A stretch of 64,000 nt of DNA from Candidatus Competibacteraceae bacterium (lineage in GTDB: Bacteria > Pseudomonadota > Gammaproteobacteria > Competibacterales > Competibacteraceae): the NCBI GenBank assembly GCA_016699715.1, contig CP065007.1:3235001-3299000 (forward strand), in the 5' to 3' direction. Position 1 is the first letter of the stretch. Each line of letters starts with the position of its first letter. Under the pieces are notes generated by a model that was not told the DNA's origin, ran no database searches, and saw only the letters and a program-made list of their open reading frames with translations. The position numbers and the translations under genes were made by a program. Of this stretch, positions 43,149 through 51,314 are shown in pieces.

Positions 43149-46100
43149 ATGACCGATCCGCTTCTGCTCGATCATCGCCGTTGGCTGGGTTATGCCCAGC
43201 CGGTGGGTTTAGTGGTGTCGCCGCCGGCGCTGCTGGACGCGCAAGCCTATCTGAACCGCAACATCGCGGCGGAGCATCGGGCGTTTCTGGCGGAGGTGCG
43301 GGAATGGCCGTTGCCCGACGGTCTGACCGCGCCCGCGATCCTCGATTGGCCGCGCTTATTGGTCGAGCAGTTCGGTTGGCAGGCCGGCGATGTGCAATCT
43401 TGCCCGCCGTCTTTGTGGTTCGCCTTGCCGGAATACAACGATGTGTTGCGCGCATCTCATGCCGTGCCCGCTTTGCAGCCCACCCCGGCGTCCTCCTGGC
43501 AGGCGTTGATGCAGATCGAGCCGGAGGGGCGGGCCTTGGATGAACCGCTGTTATCGGCGGGCTGGCCGGTCAGTCCCCAGGCGCGCTTTGAACGGCTGTT
43601 GCGGGAAATGCAGATTCCCATCGGTTTATTGACCAACGGCTTGGAATTGCGCCTGGTCTATGCCCCACGCGGCGAGAGTTCCGGGACGCTGGCCTTTCCG
43701 GTGGCGGCGATGCGCGATACCGATGGGCGCATTCTGTTCGCGGCGTTGCATCTGTTGTTGTCGGCGGACCTTTGGTTCACCTTGCCCGAGGCGCAACGCT
43801 TGCCGGCGATTCTGGTGGAGAGCCGCAAGTATCAGAATACGGTGTCCACGCAACTGGCGGCGCAAGTTCTGGCGGCGTTGTATGAGTTGTTACGCGGCTT
43901 TCAGGCGGCGGATGCCCAGGTCAATGGCGCGCTGTTGGGCGACTTGGCGAAGCGCGACCCGGATGCGGTGTATGGCGGTTTGTTGACCGTGTTGCTGCGG
44001 TTGATTTTCATTCTGTACGCCGAAGATCGCGGGTTGATTTCCACCGATCCGGTCTATGTCAACCATTATGCGGTCAGTGGCCTGTTTGAACGCCTGCGGG
44101 CCGACGCCGGGCAATATCCCGATACCATGGATTTGCGCTTTGGGGCCTGGGCGCAACTGTTGGCGCTGTTTCGGTTGATTCATGGCGGCGGGCGGCATGG
44201 CGATTTACGGCTGACGGCGCGGCGCGGGCGGTTGTTCGATGCGGCGATTTATCCGTTTCTGGAGGGAACCGGGACACCGATCCTGCCTCGCGTCAGTGAT
44301 GGAGTGATCTATCGCGTCTTGGCCAATCTGCTGATGCTCAATGGTGAACGGCTGTCGTATCGCAGTCTGGACGTGGAGCATATCGGTTCGGTCTACGAGG
44401 CGATGATGGGCTTTACCCTGTTGCGGGCGCCGGGGCCGATGATTGCGATTAAACCGGCCAAAGCCCACGGGGCGCCGGTGATGATCGACCTGGCGGCGCT
44501 GGTGGCGACCGCGCCCAAGGATCGGGCGAAGGTGTTAAAGGACGAGACCGACCAGGTCTTGACCGGGGCGGCGTTGACTGCGTTGCAAGCGGCAGCGACC
44601 CAGGCCGACCTGCTGGCGGCGCTGGAGAGCAAGATTGATCAGGCTGCGACCCCGGACGTCGCGCCGGCGGGGGCGTTGGTGTTGCAGCCGACCGATGAGC
44701 GGCGCAAGACCGGCTCGCATTATACCCCGCCGACCTTGACCCGCCCGATGGTGCAGGAGGCGTTGCGCCCGATCCTGGCGCGGTTTGGGGAACAGCCGAC
44801 CCCGGCGCAGATTCTCAGCCTGAAAGTGTGCGATCCGGCGATGGGTTCCGGGGCGTTTCTGGTGGAAACGGCGAAGCAGTTGGCCGAGGCGCTGGTGCAG
44901 GCGTGGCGGGATCATCGTTGTATGCCGGAGTTGCCGCCGGATGCCGATGAACTGTTGCACGCCCGGCGCTTGATCGCGCTGCACGTTCTGTATGGCGTGG
45001 ACAAGAATCCGCGCGCGGTGGAACTGGCGCAATTGTCGTTGTGGCTGGCGACGCTGGCCCGCGATCACGAGTTTACCTTTCTCGATCATGCCCTCAAGTG
45101 CGGCGATTCGCTGATCGGGATGAACCTGGACGCCTTGCGCCCCGCCGGGAGGGGTCAAACCGACTGGGTGCGCTCCCATCTGGAACAGCGGATCAGCGAT
45201 GCCTTGCAGGCGCGGACGCGGATTCGCGAGGCCGAGGCGCTGGACGAGGCGACCTTGCGCGGCTGGTTGCGGGCGGCGGAGACGGCCACGGCGGATTTAC
45301 GCTGGAGCGGCGATGAACTGGTGGCGGCGGCGATGCAACCCGGCTCGAAAGCGGCGCGTACCAAGGCGGAAAAGGCGGCGCGGGTGCGGATTGAACAACG
45401 GTTGAGCACCTCGTTACGCCCCTCGCTCTCTCTATTTGAATCCCCTCCCCCCTCGTGGGGGAGGGTTAGGGAGGGGGGGATTCACGGCTTCCACTGGGAA
45501 CTCGAATTTCCCGAAGTGTTCGGGCGCGAGAACCCCGGTTTTGATGTGATCGTCGGCAATCCGCCCTTTGTCGGCGGGCAGAAAATCACCGGCGCATTGG
45601 GCACGGAATACCGGAATTATCTGATTGAGCGCATTGCCCACGGCAAAAAGGGCAGCGCCGATCTGTGCGCTTATTTCTTCCTGCGGGCCGGGCAACTGCT
45701 ACGCGACGGCGGCATGATGGCCTTGCTGGCGACCAATACCATCGCTCAGGGCGATACCCGCGAAGTCGGTTTGGATCAACTCACCGCCCACGGTTTCAGC
45801 ATTCCCCGCGCGGTTTCCAGTGTGCCGTGGCCCGGCGAGGCCAGTTTGGAAGTGGCGCAAGTGTGGTTGACTCGCGGCGCGTGGTCGGGCGCGTTCGTGT
45901 TGAATGAGCAAGCGGTGGCTGGGATTACCCCGTTTCTGACGGTGCCGGGGCAAGTGGCCGGCAATCCGTTTCGACTGGCGGCGAATGCGGATCAATCGTT
46001 TCAAGGTTCGATTGTGTTGGGGATGGGCTTTGTGCTGACCCCGGATGAAGCGCACGCCTTGATCGCCCGCAATCCGCGCAACAAGGTTTGCCTGTTTCCC

Positions 46101-47027
46101 TATCTCAACGGCGAGGATTTGAACAGCCGCTTTGATCAGTCGCCGAGCCGCTGGGTGATTAACTTTCACGACTGGCCGCTGAATCGGGAGGCGGACGGCG
46201 TTTGGCAAAAGGCTGATGCACGACAGCAAAGGGAATGGCTGCGGTCAGGCATCGTTCCGGCGGATTATCCCGATCCCGTGGCGGCGGATTATCCGGAGTT
46301 GCTGGCGATTGTTAGAGAAAGAGCCAAGCCAGATAGGGATAAGCTGGCAAATGGCGATACCACAGCAAAGGATCGCGCAAGACGTTGGTGGCAATTTGCG
46401 CGGCAGACGATGAAACTTTATTCCACCATCGCGGGAATGGGGAGGGTGTTGGCGTTAAGTCTTGTAAATAACTATTTAGGATTTGGATTAGTTGAAAACA
46501 ACCAAGTCTTTGCGCATAAACTTGCTATTTTTCCTATTTTTGATTGGTATGGTTTCGCTTTAATGCAGTCGAATTTTCACTATCATTGGGCTTGGCATAA
46601 TAGTTCTACCATGCGTAGAGATATCAATTATTCTCCCTCCGACTGCTTTGAAACCTTCCCCTTCCCGCTGAATCTCTCCGGCTTGGACAACATCGGCGAA
46701 CGCTATTACACGCATCGCCAGAGCATCATGCAAACCCGCCAGGAAGGCTTAACCAAAACCTACAACCGCTTTCACAACCCGCACGAGCGCGCCCCGGATA
46801 TTCAACAGTTGCGGGATTTGCACATCGAAATGGATGAATCCGTGGCCGCCGCGTATGGCTGGCAAGACCTCGCCCTGGATCACGGTTTCCACGACACCCA
46901 ACAGGGCCTGCGCTTCACCGTCGCCGAAGCCGCCCGCCGCGAACTGCTCGACCGCCTGCTGGCCCTCAACCATCAGCGCCATGCGGAGGAAGTTGAAGCG
47001 GAACGGGAAGAACAGAGATTGCGATGA
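43149..47027 (+). CDS. drmMI: DISARM class 1 adenine DNA methyltransferase DrmMI
   Basis: A 1292-residue N6-adenine methyltransferase of the large type IIG/BREX-like kind, which marks host DNA in class 1 DISARM. SAM motif I is DPAMGSGAFLVE (562-573), a later acidic strand gives YGVDKNPRAVELAQLSLW, and the catalytic motif IV is NPPF (804-807) in VIVGNPPFVGGQ. The N-terminal ~450 residues are helical and shared with the family; the C-terminal third should hold target recognition. Two oddities: a GC-rich palindrome at 45439-45484 encodes an in-frame insert (SPPPSWGRVREGG), and the segment around 46410-46640 is AT-rich within a GC-rich gene. It starts 12 bases after the helicase stop, and has no nuclease motif that I can see. 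Confidence 0.88.
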   Translation: MTDPLLLDHRRWLGYAQPVGLVVSPPALLDAQAYLNRNIAAEHRAFLAEVREWPLPDGLTAPAILDWPRLLVEQFGWQAGDVQSCPPSLWFALPEYNDVLRASHAVPALQPTPASSWQALMQIEPEGRALDEPLLSAGWPVSPQARFERLLREMQIPIGLLTNGLELRLVYAPRGESSGTLAFPVAAMRDTDGRILFAALHLLLSADLWFTLPEAQRLPAILVESRKYQNTVSTQLAAQVLAALYELLRGFQAADAQVNGALLGDLAKRDPDAVYGGLLTVLLRLIFILYAEDRGLISTDPVYVNHYAVSGLFERLRADAGQYPDTMDLRFGAWAQLLALFRLIHGGGRHGDLRLTARRGRLFDAAIYPFLEGTGTPILPRVSDGVIYRVLANLLMLNGERLSYRSLDVEHIGSVYEAMMGFTLLRAPGPMIAIKPAKAHGAPVMIDLAALVATAPKDRAKVLKDETDQVLTGAALTALQAAATQADLLAALESKIDQAATPDVAPAGALVLQPTDERRKTGSHYTPPTLTRPMVQEALRPILARFGEQPTPAQILSLKVCDPAMGSGAFLVETAKQLAEALVQAWRDHRCMPELPPDADELLHARRLIALHVLYGVDKNPRAVELAQLSLWLATLARDHEFTFLDHALKCGDSLIGMNLDALRPAGRGQTDWVRSHLEQRISDALQARTRIREAEALDEATLRGWLRAAETATADLRWSGDELVAAAMQPGSKAARTKAEKAARVRIEQRLSTSLRPSLSLFESPPPSWGRVREGGIHGFHWELEFPEVFGRENPGFDVIVGNPPFVGGQKITGALGTEYRNYLIERIAHGKKGSADLCAYFFLRAGQLLRDGGMMALLATNTIAQGDTREVGLDQLTAHGFSIPRAVSSVPWPGEASLEVAQVWLTRGAWSGAFVLNEQAVAGITPFLTVPGQVAGNPFRLAANADQSFQGSIVLGMGFVLTPDEAHALIARNPRNKVCLFPYLNGEDLNSRFDQSPSRWVINFHDWPLNREADGVWQKADARQQREWLRSGIVPADYPDPVAADYPELLAIVRERAKPDRDKLANGDTTAKDRARRWWQFARQTMKLYSTIAGMGRVLALSLVNNYLGFGLVENNQVFAHKLAIFPIFDWYGFALMQSNFHYHWAWHNSSTMRRDINYSPSDCFETFPFPLNLSGLDNIGERYYTHRQSIMQTRQEGLTKTYNRFHNPHERAPDIQQLRDLHIEMDESVAAAYGWQDLALDHGFHDTQQGLRFTVAEAARRELLDRLLALNHQRHAEEVEAEREEQRLR
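45439..45484. repeat. Palindromic element inside drmMI coding sequence
   Basis: Nested inverted repeats: an inner arm CTCCCC/GGGGAG and an outer arm GAATCCCCTCCC paired with GGGAGGGGGGATTC. It is read in frame as a Pro/Gly/Arg-rich peptide between the two halves of the methyltransferase domain. Palindromes of this type are usually dispersed in intergenic DNA, so its presence in a coding region is notable. Confidence 0.65.
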
Positions 47028-47053
47028 AGTCAATCGCACCGAATCACCAGGGG

Positions 47054-47470
47054 CTATGCCCGATACGGCACACTTTCCAGCGCCGAGCCATCCGCCAAGC
47101 GATAAATATGGAAATCCCCGTCCACCGTAAACACCTGCCGGAGACTCAGGCGCTCGGCGACGACCACCAACGACGCATCGGCCAAATCCATCGGTCGATC
47201 CCGGTATTTCTCCATCAACACCGCCATGCGGTCGATGTCCGCCTCGGTCAACCCCTGCAGCCGCACTTGACCGCCCGCCCGCCAGCGCCACAGCGTCGCC
47301 TGAGCCGGATAGCCGCCCGCCCGATGCAGCAAATACATGGCCTCGGTCCAACACGGCCACGTCGTCAACAACGGCACGGCGGGCCACTCCCGCACCGCCG
47401 CCTTACACCGTTCATGATGGGGATCGTTCCGATTAATCAGCGCCACCAGCGGCCCGGTATCCGTCAGCAC
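47054..47470 (-). CDS. PIN domain toxin (VapC-like)
   Basis: A 138-residue PIN-fold protein with the acidic metal-binding positions in LTDTGPLVALIN (Asp4), TEAMYLL (Glu), MDLADASLV (Asp) and FTVDGDFHIY (Asp). PIN toxins of TA systems cleave RNA; the target is not predictable. The start is GTG with GGAG six bases upstream. It follows its antitoxin gene by ten bases, and lies opposite to the DISARM genes on both sides, three-prime to three-prime with drmMI. Confidence 0.85.
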   Translation of the reverse strand: MLTDTGPLVALINRNDPHHERCKAAVREWPAVPLLTTWPCWTEAMYLLHRAGGYPAQATLWRWRAGGQVRLQGLTEADIDRMAVLMEKYRDRPMDLADASLVVVAERLSLRQVFTVDGDFHIYRLADGSALESVPYRA

Positions 47471-47480
47471 TCATTGCTCC

Positions 47481-47744
47481 TCATCCGGGGCGGCGCTCGG
47501 TCGATAACCCTTCCGCGAAGCGCTCGCCGCACCGTTCCGACCACGCCTCGGGCGAACCCGCCACCGCGCCAATGCCATCGCCCAGTAAATCCAACAAGGT
47601 CGCGTGGCCGGGCGCTGGACGGGTTTCCGGCGCAAACCGTTCCCGCAAGGTCTCCAGCGCCAGCCGTTCCACCGCGACGCCATCGCGCTGTGCCGCCCGC
47701 GCCAAGGCCCCTTCCAAATCAGCCGGAATCGTCAACGTCATCAT
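47481..47744 (-). CDS. Antitoxin partner of the PIN toxin
   Basis: An 87-residue protein directly upstream of the PIN toxin. The N-terminus (MTLTIPADLEGALARAAQRD, then GVAVERLALETLRERF) looks like a ribbon-helix-helix DNA-binding domain, followed by a flexible acidic tail (SPEAWSERCGERFAEGL) that could wrap the toxin. A GGAG-type ribosome-binding site precedes two adjacent ATGs. By analogy the pair is autoregulated, but no operator was identified. Confidence 0.75.
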   Translation of the reverse strand: MMTLTIPADLEGALARAAQRDGVAVERLALETLRERFAPETRPAPGHATLLDLLGDGIGAVAGSPEAWSERCGERFAEGLSTERRPG

Positions 47745-47888
47745 GTCGATCTCTCCTCTTCAATCCGCTGGCCCGCACCCAGCGCCCATCATCCGATCCA
47801 CAACAACGGATGCCCCTAGAATGTGGGTTTAGCGTTGAACTGACAACCCAATCGTCTTCATGATCCGCCATCAAAGAGCGCCACCCCC

Positions 47889-50800
47889 ATGACCCCCGCC
47901 GACGTTCGTGATCGCCTCATCGCCGCCCTGCGCACCGACCTGGTCGGCCCGGCGTTGGCTGATGAAATCCTCAATGAACCCCCCGTCCGCTGGTATCTCA
48001 CCGGCTTTCTCGCCCCGCTCAACGCCCAAGTCGAGCAGCGCGGCGATCCCGACGCCGAAGACGAACTCGATCTGCTCGAACCGGCGTCCCCCGCCGCCGA
48101 AGACAACGCCAGCCCGGAGCGGGTCACCGCCCGGCACTCCCTGTTTCCCGCCTCGCTGGGCCTGAGCGTCCTGGTCAGCGCCGAGACCCCGAGCCTCACC
48201 GTGCAACTCGACTGGGGAGATTACCAGCGGCTCGCTGCGCCACCGGCCACTGCCGTACCCACCGAGGACGACAATACCCCGCCCGCCACCGAAACATGGC
48301 AACGCACCCCGCGCCATCCCGACCCCCTCACCCTGACGCTGCCCGCAACCGGCCATCAACCCCGGCACAGTCAACCCGTCCCCGGCGATCCCCGGCTCCA
48401 ACTCGCCTACAGCGTCCGCGCCCTGCCCGCCGGTCTGGACGACCGCCTGCCGCCCGGCGCCCGCATCGTCTCGATCTTCCTCAGCAACGAACGCGGCGAT
48501 GCCCCCACCGCCGAGCGCCGCGATGAACACTACGTCTTTCAGCCCACGATCACCGTCACCAGTCCCCGCCCGTTGCTGCCGCAACCCAATCTGCGCGGGC
48601 GCGATGCCCGCAACGACTGGGACGAGCGCATCGCCGACCTGCACTATCGCGACGTGTCCGCCTACGCCGTCGGCCATGGCGTCGCCACCGAGGCCCTCTT
48701 CACCGAAATCCCCCCTTTGCCAAAGGGGGGGACTGAATGCGCCATGTCGGCAGCGAGCATCTGCCACAGCGTGCGCACCGAATGGATCCCTCAAGCCGCC
48801 GTGGATTTCGTCGCCCCGTCGAACATGCCGGCGGTCGAGTTACGCATGGAGGTCCTGGCCGCCTTGCCGGACACCGCCGCCGCCCACACCGCCTTGCAAC
48901 CCTTGCTTACCGACTACCGCGCCTGGCTGGCTCAGCAACAGGCGCAACTCCCCACCCTCCGCGCCTCACAACAAACCATCGGTCAGGAACTGCTGAACCG
49001 CGCCACCCAGGCCGCCGAGCGCATCGACGCCGGTCTGAACGCCCTGCGCGATCCGGCGATCTTCAGCGCGTTTTGTCTGACGAACCGGGTCATGGCCCGC
49101 GCCGCCCGCCAGCGCGACGCCCAACAGCACATTTCGCGAACCCCGGCATGGCGGCCCTTCCAATTGGCCTTTCTCCTGCTCAATCTGCGCGGCCTGAGCA
49201 AACCGACCCATGACGACCGGGGCGTGGTCGATCTGCTGTTCTTCCCCACCGGCGGCGGTAAAACCGAAGCCTATCTGGGCCTGGCCGCCTTCACCCTGAT
49301 CCTGCGCCGCTTGCGGAATCCCGGCATTCAATCCGCTGGTCTCACGGTACTCATGCGCTACACCCTGCGCCTGCTGACCCTCGACCAACTGGGCCGCGCC
49401 GCCGCCCTGATCTGCGCCCTGGAACTGGAACGCGAAGCCGATCCGAAAACGCTCGGCGCCTGGCCGTTTGAAATCGGTCTGTGGGTCGGCCAAGCCGCCA
49501 CCCCGAATCGCATGGGCCGCAAAGGCGACGATAACGACCACACCGCCCGCCATAAAACCATGGCCTACAAGGCCGGTAAAACCACGATCCCCCCGATCCC
49601 TCTGGAAAACTGCCCGTGGTGCGGCGAAAAATTCACCCCGAATGCATTCCAACTGACACCGAATCCCGACACGCCGACCGACTTGCGGGTGATCTGCGTC
49701 AACCGCGCCTGTGACTTTGCCGGCCACACCGGGCGCACCTTGCCGATGCTCAGTGTCGACGAACCGATTTACCGGCGCTTGCCGGGCTTTCTCATCGCCA
49801 CGGTGGACAAATTCGCCGCCCTGCCGTGGACCGGCGAAACCGGCGCGTTATTCGGCGGGGTCGATCATTACGATGCACACGGCTTTTACGGTCCCTGCCA
49901 GACCGGCGGCCAACCGTTGCCCGAAACACGCCTGCCGCCGCCCGAACTGATCATCCAGGACGAACTGCATTTGATCTCCGGCCCGCTGGGCACCATCGCC
50001 GGCCTGTACGAAACCGCCCTGGAAACGCTCTGTGTCCCCCACGCCGACGCGCCCCGGCCCAAGATCATCGCCTCGACCGCCACCGTGCGCCGCGCCGCCC
50101 ATCAAATTCGCGCCCTGTTCAATCGCCGCGACGCCGATATCTTTCCGCCGCCCGGCCTGGATCGCCGCGACAGTTTCTTTGCCGAAACCCACCCGCCGAC
50201 GCAAACCCCGCCGCGCCTGTATGTGGGCGTCGCCGCCCAGGGGCGCAGTCTCAAGGTGGTCATGTTGCGCACCGACCTGGCGCTGATGGCCGCCGCGCAA
50301 CGCGCTTATGAGGAGGCCGGTGGCGCCAAGACGGTCCCGAATCCCGCCGATCCGTATATGACCCTGCTCGGTTACTTCAACAGCCTGCGCGAACTCGGCG
50401 GCAGCCGGCGCATCGTCGAGGATGAAGTCACCACCCGCCTGCAAACCTACGAGAAACGCCATGTCCTGAACGAACCGCCGGGCCGTTTTGCCGACCGCAA
50501 AATTCACTTTGACGTACTGGAACTCACCTCACGGGTCAGCACCGCCGACGTGGCCCAAGCCAGACGCCGTCTGGAGCGCGATTTCACCCAGGATGACCGG
50601 GTCGATATCGCCCTGGCCACCAACATGATCTCGGTCGGCCTCGACATCACCCGCCTCGGCCTGATGGTGCTGCTCGGCCAGCCCAAGACCAGCGCCGAAT
50701 ACATCCAGGCCAGCAGCCGTGTCGGTCGTGATCCGCAACGCCCCGGACTGGTGGTCACCCTGCTCAACATCCATCGCCCGCGCGACCGCTCCCACTACGA

Positions 50801-51314
50801 ACATTTCGCCGCCTATCATCAAACCTTCTACCGCAGCGTCGAAGCCACCAGCGTTACCCCGTTTGCCCCGCGCGCCCTGGATCGCGCCCTGCCCGCCGTG
50901 CTCACCGCCCTGATGCGCCATGCCGACCCCACCCTGACCCCGCCGCACGGCGCGGCGGCATTGGAAGCGCAACGGCCGCGCCTGGAAACCGCGCTGTTGC
51001 GCGTCCTTGGCGACCGCGCGGCCGGTCACGCCGCCCTGCCCGCCGCCGAAACCAGCGCGCTGCAACACAACGTCAGCGACCGGGCCAAGGATCTGCTCGA
51101 CGAATGGTGCCGCATCGCCCACGACCACGCCCAGCACGGCGGCATGCTGCAATACCAGCACGAAGCCGGCGGCGTCGCCCGCCTGCTCTATGAATTTCTC
51201 AATACCGACGCGCCGCCCGCCTGGAAATTCCGCGCCAACCGCTCCATGCGCGACGTCGAACCGAGTGTCAACTTATGGCTGAAAACCCTCGACGGCCAGG
51301 ACGTGACGCCATGA
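47889..51314 (+). CDS. drmA: DISARM helicase DrmA
   Basis: A 1141-residue SF2-type helicase, core component of DISARM. Walker A is FPTGGGKTEAYLG (G455-T459), motif II is the variant IIQDELHL (D691-H694), and the C-terminal RecA part has ATNMISVGLDITRLGLMVL and QASSRVGRDPQRPGLVV. A four-cysteine zinc motif lies between (CPWC at 575-578 and CVNRAC further on). In DISARM, DrmA pairs with DrmB and controls access of DNA; that is family knowledge. A palindrome at 48709-48732 encodes the in-frame peptide IPPLPKGGTE. The stop overlaps the drmB start (ATGA). Gene order drmMI-drmA-drmB is kept apart from the intervening toxin-antitoxin pair. Confidence 0.9.
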   Translation: MTPADVRDRLIAALRTDLVGPALADEILNEPPVRWYLTGFLAPLNAQVEQRGDPDAEDELDLLEPASPAAEDNASPERVTARHSLFPASLGLSVLVSAETPSLTVQLDWGDYQRLAAPPATAVPTEDDNTPPATETWQRTPRHPDPLTLTLPATGHQPRHSQPVPGDPRLQLAYSVRALPAGLDDRLPPGARIVSIFLSNERGDAPTAERRDEHYVFQPTITVTSPRPLLPQPNLRGRDARNDWDERIADLHYRDVSAYAVGHGVATEALFTEIPPLPKGGTECAMSAASICHSVRTEWIPQAAVDFVAPSNMPAVELRMEVLAALPDTAAAHTALQPLLTDYRAWLAQQQAQLPTLRASQQTIGQELLNRATQAAERIDAGLNALRDPAIFSAFCLTNRVMARAARQRDAQQHISRTPAWRPFQLAFLLLNLRGLSKPTHDDRGVVDLLFFPTGGGKTEAYLGLAAFTLILRRLRNPGIQSAGLTVLMRYTLRLLTLDQLGRAAALICALELEREADPKTLGAWPFEIGLWVGQAATPNRMGRKGDDNDHTARHKTMAYKAGKTTIPPIPLENCPWCGEKFTPNAFQLTPNPDTPTDLRVICVNRACDFAGHTGRTLPMLSVDEPIYRRLPGFLIATVDKFAALPWTGETGALFGGVDHYDAHGFYGPCQTGGQPLPETRLPPPELIIQDELHLISGPLGTIAGLYETALETLCVPHADAPRPKIIASTATVRRAAHQIRALFNRRDADIFPPPGLDRRDSFFAETHPPTQTPPRLYVGVAAQGRSLKVVMLRTDLALMAAAQRAYEEAGGAKTVPNPADPYMTLLGYFNSLRELGGSRRIVEDEVTTRLQTYEKRHVLNEPPGRFADRKIHFDVLELTSRVSTADVAQARRRLERDFTQDDRVDIALATNMISVGLDITRLGLMVLLGQPKTSAEYIQASSRVGRDPQRPGLVVTLLNIHRPRDRSHYEHFAAYHQTFYRSVEATSVTPFAPRALDRALPAVLTALMRHADPTLTPPHGAAALEAQRPRLETALLRVLGDRAAGHAALPAAETSALQHNVSDRAKDLLDEWCRIAHDHAQHGGMLQYQHEAGGVARLLYEFLNTDAPPAWKFRANRSMRDVEPSVNLWLKTLDGQDVTP
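48709..48732. repeat. Palindromic element inside drmA coding sequence
   Basis: TCCCCCCTTTG and CAAAGGGGGGGA form an almost perfect inverted repeat with a one-base loop. It is read as PPLPKGG in DrmA and lies in the N-terminal region between conserved blocks. It belongs to the kind of C-run/G-run palindromes scattered in many proteobacterial genomes. Confidence 0.65.
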
